Of a stretch of 64,000 nt of DNA, positions 33,419 to 41,814 are shown piece after piece; the first letter of the stretch is position 1, and each line of letters opens with the position of its first letter. The position numbers and the translations under genes are program-made. The notes under the pieces are model-generated. The model did not search any database, was not told the DNA's origin, and worked only from the letters and a program-made list of their open reading frames with translations. Location of the stretch: NCBI RefSeq assembly GCF_012396185.1, contig NZ_JAAXOW010000001.1, forward strand, positions 1,116,001-1,180,000, written 5' to 3'. The DNA is from Sanguibacter hominis ATCC BAA-789. GTDB taxonomy: Bacteria > Actinomycetota > Actinomycetes > Actinomycetales > Cellulomonadaceae.

Positions 33419-34518
33419 TCGACCTCATCGGCTGCCTGATCGACCACGTTTCGCATCGACTCGACTAGAGCCTCGAGATCCGACAGGAGCCCGATCACCT
33501 GACTGTCACTGGCGTACTCCGCCAGATCATCACTCGCTGCACCTAGGGCGTTCGTCGCTGCAGTGATTCGCTTCAAGAGCCTCTCTCTGGGGTCCATGCC
33601 CGCGTTCTGAACCTGTTGCTTCGCCTCGTCGAGGCTCTTGCCCGCGCGCAAGGCACCGACCCCGACGTCGCTCGCAACGACGTTGCCGAGCGCACTCATC
33701 TGGCGAGAATCGGTGATGACGGGCTCCGCATCCTCGTCCCCGAATACCCACGAGATGACTTCCTTGAGTTCCTCGAGCTTCCCGGCTGGCACCGGGTCCT
33801 CGCCGGGCACCAGTCGTGAACCCAGTGGCGCACCGATGTGGTTTCTGAGCTTCGTGTTGCCCATGGCCACCGTCAGCAGCGAGAAGGCGCCCTCAACGTT
33901 CCCCGTGTTGAGCCCGACCGACGCAGCCTGCCCGACGATGGCTTGGTCACGGTATAGATCAGCCGCCTTGCTCTTGGTGATTCCGATCAGTTCCGCAACT
34001 TCCTTGATCGACCGCCCCTCTGCGACGCGAGCAGCAATGAACCGTGCCTGCATGTACGGCCGCCACTGAAGCTTCCCGACGACATGAGCGCGCGACACTT
34101 CCACGTGGGTCGACTCACGATCCGCGTGAACCACGATGGGGACCACCACGTCTGGCGTCAGCGCTGCAGCATCCGCCACCTTGGACCAACGTGACGGCTC
34201 AGCGAACTGGTCGCGGATCTCAGGATACGCGAGGCCCAAGAGGGCGGTGAGACGACGGTTTCCCTCCACAACGACGTACTTACCCTGCTCTTCTGCAGGG
34301 ATTGCGATCAACGGTTCCGCGGCAAAGAACCCGTTATCTGCGATCGACTGAGCCACGGCGAACGCATCGAAGCCCAGTTCGAGGTCCACTGCCAGGTCCG
34401 CCTGATCACCTCTCTGCCGCGAGGCCGGGAGACGAGGGTTATGTGGATCGAGCAGGAGTGCTGAAATCGGTACGTGCTTGAGTTCACCAGTGCGGATGCC
34501 GGATCGGTCGTAACTCAT
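33415..34518 (-). CDS. ParB-like (ParB/Srx fold) protein with HTH, in defence operon
   Basis: The 367-residue protein starts with a ParB-type domain: HVPISALLLDPHNPRLP, then VVEGNRRLTALLGL. These are the standard strands of ParB/Srx, the second replacing the G-E-R-R motif by G-N-R-R. A helix-turn-helix follows near residue 170 (SIKEVAELIGITKSKAADLY). The C-terminal half is helical. In ParB proteins this fold binds CTP or cleaves DNA. It is not beside a parA gene; it sits in an operon with a Z1 ATPase and a nuclease-like protein, so chromosome partitioning is unlikely. It is coupled to both neighbours by 4-bp overlaps. Confidence 0.8.
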   Translation of the reverse strand: MSYDRSGIRTGELKHVPISALLLDPHNPRLPASRQRGDQADLAVDLELGFDAFAVAQSIADNGFFAAEPLIAIPAEEQGKYVVVEGNRRLTALLGLAYPEIRDQFAEPSRWSKVADAAALTPDVVVPIVVHADRESTHVEVSRAHVVGKLQWRPYMQARFIAARVAEGRSIKEVAELIGITKSKAADLYRDQAIVGQAASVGLNTGNVEGAFSLLTVAMGNTKLRNHIGAPLGSRLVPGEDPVPAGKLEELKEVISWVFGDEDAEPVITDSRQMSALGNVVASDVGVGALRAGKSLDEAKQQVQNAGMDPRERLLKRITAATNALGAASDDLAEYASDSQVIGLLSDLEALVESMRNVVDQAADEVE

Positions 34519-37370
34519 GCCAGTGTCCCCTTCCGAACAATCTTGCGGTCGCCGAGGTGGACGGCGAGAGTGAATAGTTCATTCTCGGCATCCCCGCGGC
34601 GCGCAACGCGATGAATCTGAACAACGACGGAACTCGGGTCATCGGCGATCCCGCCAATAGCACGGTCGCCGGGATATGATGGCCCGCCCTCCGTGCGGAC
34701 ATTGTCCCGCCCCTGGAAGAGATTGACGAATCCGGTCTCCATGTCCCACTTTCGGATTCGAGCACGGCCGTCCTCTTCCATAAGGATCACGGGCACGAGC
34801 TTTGATTGGTCTTCAACACGAGATAGCACTTCAACTACATCCCGCAGACGCCAAGACGGCCCGTAAGGATCTGCGACCCACGGATTGATGACCCGCTCGA
34901 CTATGTCGGAGACAGAGAGGTGCACTGTCCGCAGTGCGAGGCGGCCGTAGTCGACAGGGTCGGCGTCAAGGAGACCGACGCCCCGAACGATCGCGGCGTT
35001 TGCTTCGATTGAATCAGGCGTAATCCGGGGCAGACGGATCGACGCCCACCCTGTCGGGCAATATTCGAGTTGGCTCACAACTGCGTCCCGCGTGGGCTTC
35101 ATGCCCTCTGGCAACATGAGGCCAAGATCTCTCGCCCACGAGTGGACCGTCCCACCATCGTCGACGTGGTCCTGCAGCTGGGCCCTCAGGTCGTACTCGG
35201 TGAAGACAATGTCACGCAGGGAACGTATGGTCCGCTTCGTCGCGAAGAACTGGCAGTACGGTAGTTGGTCCCTGCGGTAACCGAAAGCGCGGGCGCGCTG
35301 CTCCAGCGTGTCAACCTGAGCGCTAGGCGGGCGGTTCATGTACGTGACCGTCAGGCCTTCGACGGTAAATCCGCGGTCGAGTTTGTTCCCGCCAATCAGG
35401 ATGTGAACTGGAGTGACGTTCCATGCGACTCTGTTCAAAGCAGATGTCGAGTTCACGAGCCACAATGAGGTCTCACGGAGCACCCATCGCACCTTTGCAA
35501 GAAAGGTATCGTCATCCAGCTCGGGGGCGCCGCGCTCGCCTAGAATACCGCGCTCCTGCAAGACGACCTTCGGGAGCCCTTGGACGTCGGCTGCACTGTC
35601 GACGGCAGTGCGCCACCTGCGCACTTCTCTCTCTACTAGAAAGCGATAGCGCTCCTGCACGTCGTTTCGCTGAGTGGAATGAATGAGCATACTCACAGGA
35701 GCCGCGTCCGGTTGACGAGCCAGGAGTATCGCGGCACCGGCTACAAAGGACCCTAGTGCCGAGAGGAGGCTCGCTGGCAACTCCAGCGGGAGGTCTCGCG
35801 GCGTCTGCTCGTCGAGCAGGGGAACGTCCCGAATCACCTGATCAGCGAAGTCCACGAAGAATTCACGACCTCCCGTGTAGCCAGTTCCCGGCTCGAGAAA
35901 TTCGACAAAGTCAGGGCTGAGGAGGTCGCTGGAATCGAGCATCAGCGGCGCGTATGGCGTGGCCGTGTACTGGACGTAGAGATGCTTAGGAACTCTCGAG
36001 CGGAGAACCCTGATGGCCTCGTATGTCTTGCTCTCTGCTTCCGTGCTGGTGTTCAGCGAGGCCTGGTCCGCTTCGTCGTCGATGATGAGAACCGGCACCT
36101 GCTCGATAGCCGGCACGGCGTCCAAGACGGCCGCGAGTGCGTTCAGCCGGCCCGCGTGCTTCAGCACGGGGATCAAGACGGCCCGCCCGTTCTCCACCCG
36201 ATCGCCGATGCGCTTCGCGGTGGGGATACCGGAGGGGTTCGGCTCACTAATCCAGCGGTAGTCCTTGCGAGTCTGAATCCTGAGAGCCGCCTCCAGCCGC
36301 TGCCTGTTCTGATCGAGCAGCAGGTTCGTTCCGCCCAATACGGCAACGATGACCTGGTACCCCTGATCTGCTGCGGCCGCAATGAGCGCAGTGATCGACG
36401 TGGTCTTTCCAGACTGGACGTATCCGAGCGCAAGCCCGGTCTGTCCGCCGAGCCCCGTTCGCTGCGGACCTCGGTCGAGGATGTTGATCACGGACTTCCA
36501 AACCCGCGCACGGCTCTGATCGTCCATCCTCGCTGCCAGCATCTCATCGATCAGCAGGGCTTCCTTCCCTGCGAGCACATCGGCACTCATGGTCTCCCTC
36601 TCGATCAGAACCCGACGGCGGATCTCGCTCCACCTCCCGAGGCGCTGGCGTAGCACGCCGCTGGACGGGCCCTCCGAAGCATGGCTCGCGCGCCAACCGT
36701 CATACCCATAGAAGGTTGCCGCTGAACCGGCCTCGTCTATGTAGCGCCGTGCGAAGTGCCAGAGATCGTCGTCTGTCCAGTTGGACTGATAGTAAGCCCG
36801 GGGGCTCTGCCTGCTCTCAACACCGGCCAGGGCGCATGCGGCGCCCCATCCATAGACTTGTTCGATCCTCGCGGCGCTAGGACCGACGATCTCCCCCGTA
36901 TCGACCAACTTCTGGTACGCACTCCTCGAAAGAGGCCACGCATATGTTGAGGCCGCTGCAATTGCCGCGATTATGTCCTCTCGTGACCACCTGGCAGCCG
37001 CCTCTTTCCTAGCTCCGAGGAACGCCTTGAGGTCCTTGCCGCCGATTCGCTGCACTTCGGCCTCATCGAGATTCGCCATCAGGGCGATCTGAGACATCGA
37101 GCGCGCGAGGCCTGTTGCTGCGAGCGCCAGGATCCGTGCACGCACCCTCTCGTCGCGCGCCCCCCGAGCGGTATCGCGCGCGGCTCTCACATCCTCCCGA
37201 GCGACCCCACCAAGCCTCTTGATGATCTGCCTCGCGCGTTCCCGCGTGATACCAAAGAGGCGGCCGATCTCTTCGAGCGTGGCACCGTCGCGCCGCATCT
37301 CATAGATGCGGCGATCGCGCTCTTGCGTTCCGCCTGAAGCGCGCCTGAGGTCAGTCAAGTACCCGTTCAC
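34515..37370 (-). CDS. Z1-domain ATPase with N-terminal sigma-70-region-4-like HTH
   Basis: The 951-residue protein starts near GTG 37370. Residues 20-52 form a HTH like sigma-70 region 4 (RRDGATLEEIGRLFGITRE, then RARQIIKRLGG). A P-loop GYVQSGKTT, a Walker-B-like LIIDDEAD and a helicase-like YTATPYAP follow. The Z1 signature is the stretch GGNKLDRGFTVEGLTVTYM, with a later arginine-containing motif RARAFGYRR. Z1 proteins are SF2-type ATPases found in predicted restriction systems, often with MutL-like and AIPR proteins. Neither partner is seen here. It is the first gene of a four-gene operon with 4-bp overlaps and is divergent from the methyltransferase gene. Confidence 0.85.
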   Translation of the reverse strand: MNGYLTDLRRASGGTQERDRRIYEMRRDGATLEEIGRLFGITRERARQIIKRLGGVAREDVRAARDTARGARDERVRARILALAATGLARSMSQIALMANLDEAEVQRIGGKDLKAFLGARKEAAARWSREDIIAAIAAASTYAWPLSRSAYQKLVDTGEIVGPSAARIEQVYGWGAACALAGVESRQSPRAYYQSNWTDDDLWHFARRYIDEAGSAATFYGYDGWRASHASEGPSSGVLRQRLGRWSEIRRRVLIERETMSADVLAGKEALLIDEMLAARMDDQSRARVWKSVINILDRGPQRTGLGGQTGLALGYVQSGKTTSITALIAAAADQGYQVIVAVLGGTNLLLDQNRQRLEAALRIQTRKDYRWISEPNPSGIPTAKRIGDRVENGRAVLIPVLKHAGRLNALAAVLDAVPAIEQVPVLIIDDEADQASLNTSTEAESKTYEAIRVLRSRVPKHLYVQYTATPYAPLMLDSSDLLSPDFVEFLEPGTGYTGGREFFVDFADQVIRDVPLLDEQTPRDLPLELPASLLSALGSFVAGAAILLARQPDAAPVSMLIHSTQRNDVQERYRFLVEREVRRWRTAVDSAADVQGLPKVVLQERGILGERGAPELDDDTFLAKVRWVLRETSLWLVNSTSALNRVAWNVTPVHILIGGNKLDRGFTVEGLTVTYMNRPPSAQVDTLEQRARAFGYRRDQLPYCQFFATKRTIRSLRDIVFTEYDLRAQLQDHVDDGGTVHSWARDLGLMLPEGMKPTRDAVVSQLEYCPTGWASIRLPRITPDSIEANAAIVRGVGLLDADPVDYGRLALRTVHLSVSDIVERVINPWVADPYGPSWRLRDVVEVLSRVEDQSKLVPVILMEEDGRARIRKWDMETGFVNLFQGRDNVRTEGGPSYPGDRAIGGIADDPSSVVVQIHRVARRGDAENELFTLAVHLGDRKIVRKGTLA

Positions 37371-37725
37371 CTACCAATTCGCGGTCCCACACTGGTCATC
37401 GCGGCAAGACTAGTCGTGAAGTCATCTACCTCGACTAAGCTCAGTGGCCACTACGCGGCCAACGAGCCGAAAGCAGCTCGCCTACAGAGTGGCAGATCCA
37501 AGGCATCAAGTGTCCCTACTGCGTTGGGTTTGGTGCCGGCGTGTTGAGCCGCACGCTTACCGCACCCAAACTTCTATCGAAGCTGACCCGCAAGCGGCCA
37601 GACATGTCGCCGCGCCACGGCGGGTCCGCGGGCCCGCGTCAGAGGGAGCTGCTAAGCTGTTCAAGCTCGTACGCGTGTACAGCTGAGCCACCCTCGGCGA
37701 GGGACCATGTCCGAACCGGAGAACG
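37371..37725. promoter_or_regulatory. Divergent promoter region of the restriction locus
   Basis: The 355-bp region between the GTG of the Z1 gene and the ATG of the methyltransferase must hold both promoters. A near-palindrome GTACGCGTGTAC lies at 37669-37680, about 46 bp before the methyltransferase start, and could be an operator. A plausible ribosome site CCGGAGAA precedes the methyltransferase. No conserved ORF is seen. Confidence 0.5.
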
Positions 37726-39129
37726 ATGACCGCCGCTATGCCCCCCTTCACTTACGTCGACCTCTTCGCAGGCATCGGCGGGTTTGCCGCCGTCCTTGAG
37801 TCGCTCGGCGGGCGAGGCGTCTACTCCGTCGAGATCGACAAGCACGCCGCGGCGGTCTACGAGCGCAACTGGGGCCACTCGCCCCTCGGCGACATCACCG
37901 CGGACGCCAACGACGAGACGATGAACGTCCCGGACCACGACATCCTCGCCGCAGGATTCCCGTGTCAGCCGTTCTCCAAGTCCGGCGCCCAGCTGGGCAT
38001 GGACGAGACGCGAGGCACGCTCTTCTTCAACATCATGAAGATCATCGAGGCACACCGGCCCACGGTCGTCCTGCTCGAGAATGTCAGGAACCTGGCGGGA
38101 CCGCGTCACCGTCACGAGTGGGAAGTGATCATCGATCGCCTGCGCAGCGCTGGCTACCGCGTAGCCGAGGCGCCCGCCGTGTTCTCACCGCACCTCCTGC
38201 CACTCTCACGCGGCGGCCGGCCCCAGGTGCGCGAGCGCGTCTTCATCACCGCGACCTACGACCCGGACCATGTCATGGACCACGACGATGTCCCGCTGCC
38301 TCTTGTCCACGAGGACGGTCGCGGGGACGAGGAGTGGGACCTCACCCAGGACCTGCCGCTCGACGTCGAGGCCGTCGACCCCCGCTACTCCCTCACCGCA
38401 GAAGAGATCCGCTGGATCAACGCCTGGGACGAGTTCGTGCAACTCATCTGGGCCGCCGAGAAGCGCCGCGCGGGTTCCACCGGTGCAGCTAAGCTCCCTG
38501 GCTTCCCGATCTGGGCCGACCACTGGGTTCACGAGAGCACCCTCGACATCCCGCTCGGCACACCGGCATGGAAGGCGAACTTCCTGCGCAAGAACGCTGC
38601 CTTCTACACGCAGCACCAGCAGATCCTCGACGCGTGGCGTGAGCACCACCGCATTGACGAATTCCCTCCGTCCCGCCGCAAGCTCGAGTGGCAGGCGCAG
38701 GACACCCCGACGCTGTGGGACTGCGTGATGCAGTTGCGCCCGTCCGGAATCCGCGCGAAGCGGCCCACGCACCTCCCGGCGCTCGTAGCCATCACCCAGA
38801 CGTCAATCATTGGGCCGCAGCGGCGTCGGCTGACACCCGCAGAAGCCGCACGGCTCCAGGGCCTCCCGAGCAACTTTGACTTCGGCTCACAGCCTGACGC
38901 GAAGTCTTACAAGCAGCTCGGCAACGGCGTCTCTGTCGGGGCCGTCTGGCACGTCCTCCGGAAGCACGTCGAACGGGACGCGCGGATCCTCGAGACGACT
39001 GCCAGGGGTCGCGCGATCCTCAAGGCTGTCCGAGACGACGCACCGAAGACCCCAGACGACATCCTCCCGCAGGTCCTCGCCGCCGGCCAGCAGCGCTACC
39101 GAGACGCCCAGGCGGCTCTCGCACGCTGA
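37726..39129 (+). CDS. DNA (cytosine-5)-methyltransferase (Dcm type)
   Basis: The 467-residue protein has the cytosine-5 methylase motifs in order: FTYVDLFAGIGGF (SAM binding), EIDKHAAAVYERN, GFPCQPFSKSG with the catalytic Cys, ENVRNL, and a late RRLTPAEAARLQGLP and QLGNGVSV. A variable target-recognition region lies between about residues 210 and 370. It methylates C5 of cytosine in an unknown recognition site. The start codon ATG 37726 has a second in-frame ATG at codon 5. The stop overlaps the start of the Vsr gene by one base. It is divergent from the Z1 operon, which probably supplies the cleaving part. Confidence 0.95.
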   Translation: MTAAMPPFTYVDLFAGIGGFAAVLESLGGRGVYSVEIDKHAAAVYERNWGHSPLGDITADANDETMNVPDHDILAAGFPCQPFSKSGAQLGMDETRGTLFFNIMKIIEAHRPTVVLLENVRNLAGPRHRHEWEVIIDRLRSAGYRVAEAPAVFSPHLLPLSRGGRPQVRERVFITATYDPDHVMDHDDVPLPLVHEDGRGDEEWDLTQDLPLDVEAVDPRYSLTAEEIRWINAWDEFVQLIWAAEKRRAGSTGAAKLPGFPIWADHWVHESTLDIPLGTPAWKANFLRKNAAFYTQHQQILDAWREHHRIDEFPPSRRKLEWQAQDTPTLWDCVMQLRPSGIRAKRPTHLPALVAITQTSIIGPQRRRLTPAEAARLQGLPSNFDFGSQPDAKSYKQLGNGVSVGAVWHVLRKHVERDARILETTARGRAILKAVRDDAPKTPDDILPQVLAAGQQRYRDAQAALAR

Positions 39130-39584
39130 TGGGCGACCCGCCGGTCCCGCAGCACGTACCCGCGCACCCGGGTTCGTCGTCGCCTGCGGTCTCGGCGCGC
39201 ATGTCAATCGCAAGGCGTCGAGACACCGCGCCGGAGCTCGCGCTCCGGCGCCAGCTCCATGCGCTCGGGCTCCGATACCGAGTCACGTACCCCGTGCCCG
39301 GGCAACGACGCAGAACCATCGACGTCGCCTTTACAAGGGTCCGCCTGGCGATCTTCGTCGACGGTTGCTTCTGGCACGGCTGTCCCGAGCACGGGACACG
39401 ACCGCGCTCCAACTCAGCGTGGTGGCAGCAGAAGCTCGCCGCCAACACTGCACGCGACCGAGATACCGACCGAGTGCTGATCGAAGCGGGCTGGACCGTC
39501 CTCAGGTTCTGGGAGCACACCGACCCGACGGAAGTGGCCCGGGTCGTCCTGCGGACGCTCGAGGACCTCCGAGATCGCTCCTAG
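39129..39584 (+). CDS. vsr: Vsr-type very-short-patch mismatch endonuclease
   Basis: The 151-residue protein matches Vsr. RDTAPELALRRQLHALG is the N-terminal helix region, then YPVPGQRRRTIDVAFT with the active-site Asp, IFVDGCFWHGCPEH with the conserved His and Cys, and NTARDRDTDRVLIEAGW near the end. It nicks 5' of T in T:G mismatches made by deamination of 5-methylcytosine, so it protects genomes that carry the neighbouring methylase. ATG 39129 overlaps the methylase TGA by one base; the first 24 residues are not conserved-looking and ATG 39201 (MSIARRRDTAPE) is an alternative start. The stop overlaps the stop of the Ltp gene on the other strand. Confidence 0.92.
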   Translation: MGDPPVPQHVPAHPGSSSPAVSARMSIARRRDTAPELALRRQLHALGLRYRVTYPVPGQRRRTIDVAFTRVRLAIFVDGCFWHGCPEHGTRPRSNSAWWQQKLAANTARDRDTDRVLIEAGWTVLRFWEHTDPTEVARVVLRTLEDLRDRS

Positions 39585-40390
39585 AGTCCGGCCTTCTTGA
39601 CCCCGTACTCGGCTTGCTTCTGCGTGAAACCCTCGAACTTCAGCTGCTGGATGAGCCCGCTGCGTGAGAACGAGGAGAATTCGAGGTAGTTCTCCGCAGA
39701 CTTGGCCGCCTGCTCCTTCCAGTCGACGTCGACCCGATCTACAGCCTTGTCTGCCTGCTTCCGCGTGAAGCCCTCGAACTTCAGCTGCTTGACGAGGCCG
39801 CTCTTGGAGAACGCCGAGAAGTCGAGGTACCCCTCAGCAGACTCGAGCGCCTCGTCGTTCCAGCTGACCTCGACCAGGTCCGCCGCCCACTTGGCATCAG
39901 CGTCGGGGTATCCCTCGAACTTCAGCTGCTTGATCAGGCCCTTCTTCGAGAAAGCCGAGAACCCGACGTAGCCCTCCGCGCTCCGCAGCGCGTTCTGCTG
40001 TTCGCTCGTACCGCTCGCGATCAGGTCGGCGAGTGCCTTCGCCGCCTCCTCAGCCTTCAGCGCCTCTGCCTCCTCAGCGGCCGCAGCCGCCGCAGCGGCC
40101 TTCTCCTCCGCGGTCGGCTCAGTCTCCTTGACCTCAGGTGTCGCCTGCGGGGCCGGGGTGCTCGGGCTCTCGGCAGGGGAAGTGGTTGCGGGGCTGCTCT
40201 GCTGCGCAACCGTCGACGGCGGCGTCTCAGGCTTCTCCGGATCGCCCTGCGAACCCGCCCACGCCACGAGCACGACAGCGGCGGTCGGGATGATCACGCG
40301 CTTCTTCTTGTACCAAGCCCGCTTCGACGTAGTAGCTAGCACGGGCGGTGGACCGCCCTGCGCAGGGGGGAACGGTGCCTGAGTACTCAT
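39581..40390 (-). CDS. Membrane-anchored Ltp-repeat protein, superinfection-exclusion type
   Basis: The 269-residue protein has one N-terminal TM helix (KKKRVIIPTAAVVLVAW) preceded by a Pro/Gln-rich cytoplasmic stretch. A Pro/Thr/Glu-rich spacer and an Ala/Glu-rich helix follow, then three tandem repeats of about 47 residues (each with AEGYxxFSAFSKxGLxxQLKFEGF). The DNA repeats CCTCGAACTT at 39631, 39772 and 39913, exactly 141 bp apart. This is the Ltp domain of host cell-surface proteins that block phage DNA entry in Gram-positive lysogens. Three copies, a TM anchor and no lipobox are seen. Its position beside the R-M locus supports a role against phage, by inference. Confidence 0.8.
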   Translation of the reverse strand: MSTQAPFPPAQGGPPPVLATTSKRAWYKKKRVIIPTAAVVLVAWAGSQGDPEKPETPPSTVAQQSSPATTSPAESPSTPAPQATPEVKETEPTAEEKAAAAAAAAEEAEALKAEEAAKALADLIASGTSEQQNALRSAEGYVGFSAFSKKGLIKQLKFEGYPDADAKWAADLVEVSWNDEALESAEGYLDFSAFSKSGLVKQLKFEGFTRKQADKAVDRVDVDWKEQAAKSAENYLEFSSFSRSGLIQQLKFEGFTQKQAEYGVKKAGL

Positions 40391-40540
40391 CGCAGACTCC
40401 AATGTCAGCAGTTGCGGGGAGATCCTCGCCTTAACTGTTCCTATCGGCCTGACGGCGCCCCTCCACAAGGCATCACCGCTGTCCGTTCTGAGTGCTGCAT
40501 GCGGCGGGAATGCCCGCACCATCGCCGCCGTTGACCCGAC

Positions 40541-41581
40541 ATGCCCACCCCCTTCCCGCTCGAGCTTGGTCTCGACACCTTCGGCGACACGTCCACCACG
40601 TCCGGAGGCTCCTTGAGCTCGCACGCGCAGACGATCCGCGAGGTCGTCGAGCAGGGCGTGCTCGCGGACCAGGTCGGCTTGGACTTCATCGGTATCGGTG
40701 AGCACCACCGCCCCGACTTCGCGGTGTCAGCGCCGGACACCGTCGCGACGGCGATCGCGGCCCGCACGGAGCGCATCCACGTCGGCACGGCGGTGACGGT
40801 GCTGTCGTCGGAGGATCCGCTGCGCGTGTTCCAGCGCTTCTCGACGATCGACGCCATCTCGGGCGGGCGCGCCGAGGTGATCCTCGGGCGCGGTTCGTTC
40901 ATCGAGTCGTTCCCGCTGTTCGGCTACGACCTGAACGACTACGAGATCCTCTTCGAGGAGAAGCTCGACCTGTTCATGCGTGCCCGCGCGCAGGAGCCCA
41001 TCACCTGGTCCGGTCAGACGCGCCCGAGCCTCGAGAACGCCACGGTGTACCCGCACGTCGAGGACGGCCTCCTCAAGGCGTGGATCGCCGTCGGCGGCTC
41101 GCCGCAGTCCGTCATCCGCACCGCGCAGCACGGGTTGCCGCTCATGCTCGCCATCATCGGCGGGGAGCCTCTCGCGTTCGCGCAGTTCACCGACCTGTAC
41201 CGCCGGGCGCTCGACCAGCTCGGCAACCCGCTCCAGCCGATCGGCGTGCACATGCCCGGCCACGTCGCGGAGACCGACGAGCAGGCGATCGACGAGGCGT
41301 GGCCGTTCATCGCGCCCTACTTCTCGCGCATCTTCGCGGAGCGCGGCGGCCGGCCCATCACCGAGGGGCAGTTCCGGCAGATGGTCGGGCCCGACGGCGC
41401 CTACGCCATCGGCAGCCCGGACACCGTGGCCCGCAAGATCGCGCGCACCCTCGAAGGCCTCGGCGCCAGCCGCTTCGACCTCAAGTACGCCAACGGCAAC
41501 ATGCCGCACTCGATGCTCACGCGCTCGATCGAGCTGTACGGCACGCAGGTCGCGCCGCTCGTCCGCGACATGCTCGCCTGA
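40541..41581 (+). CDS. LLM-class flavin-dependent oxidoreductase
   Basis: The 346-residue protein is a bacterial luciferase-like monooxygenase. It starts LELGLDTFGD and carries FIGIGEHHRPDFAVSAPDT, IHVGTAVTVLSSEDP, SGGRAEVILGRGSF and a late IGSPDTVARKI, the family's FMN/F420-binding strands. It uses reduced flavin, with an unknown organic substrate. High-GC codon use is typical of the host, so the core genome resumes here after the island. The ORF region just downstream holds the PemK-like fragment. Confidence 0.9.
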   Translation: MPTPFPLELGLDTFGDTSTTSGGSLSSHAQTIREVVEQGVLADQVGLDFIGIGEHHRPDFAVSAPDTVATAIAARTERIHVGTAVTVLSSEDPLRVFQRFSTIDAISGGRAEVILGRGSFIESFPLFGYDLNDYEILFEEKLDLFMRARAQEPITWSGQTRPSLENATVYPHVEDGLLKAWIAVGGSPQSVIRTAQHGLPLMLAIIGGEPLAFAQFTDLYRRALDQLGNPLQPIGVHMPGHVAETDEQAIDEAWPFIAPYFSRIFAERGGRPITEGQFRQMVGPDGAYAIGSPDTVARKIARTLEGLGASRFDLKYANGNMPHSMLTRSIELYGTQVAPLVRDMLA

Positions 41582-41589
41582 CACGCGCC

Positions 41590-41702
41590 CCACGGGTACG
41601 ACGACCCCGCGGCCGCTCCACCGACAGGTGTCGACCGGCACGTAGCGGTCGTCGCCCGTCCGGTGGCGCGACGTCACGTACAGGACGCGCACCGTGCGCC
41701 CC
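41590..41702 (-). pseudogene. Fragment of a PemK-like gene (duplicate of the 46203 gene)
   Basis: 41628-41700 matches 46364-46436 at 71 of 73 positions. The minus-strand translation contains RVLYVTSRHRTGDDRYVP, against the same segment in the intact gene with one change. The rest of the gene is missing: the frame runs into unrelated sequence on both sides. It looks like a truncated recent duplicate between the LLM oxidoreductase and the fic gene. Confidence 0.8.
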
Positions 41703-41726
41703 TCCCGTGCCGAGGTCCGGGCCTCA

Positions 41727-41778
41727 CCAACTTCCAGTGGATCCCAATTCCAATCTGATCTAGAAGTTGGAGTTGGGC
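41727..41778 (+). repeat. Half-site array upstream of fic, likely operator
   Basis: Half-sites of the type TTGGAGTTGGG occur three times: CCAACTTCCA (41727), CCCAATTCCAA (41743) and TTGGAGTTGGG (41767). The second and third form an inverted repeat matching at 10 of 11 positions. A TACGCT -10-like hexamer follows at 41781. A related array lies after the gene at 43164-43209. It may be an operator bound by the Fic C-terminal winged helix, or an insertion boundary. Confidence 0.6.
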
Positions 41779-41814
41779 GGTACGCTGAGTCCAAGCGCCA
41801 CGAAGGAGACGACG

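Noticed and set aside
32262-39584. A BREX, DISARM or canonical MutL/AIPR-containing Z1 system
   Set aside because: No PglZ, DrmA/B, MutL-like or AIPR gene is seen, so the locus is described by its own parts.
39631-39922. CRISPR-like periodic repeats at 39631, 39772 and 39913
   Set aside because: The 141-bp period is a whole number of codons and encodes the three Ltp repeats.
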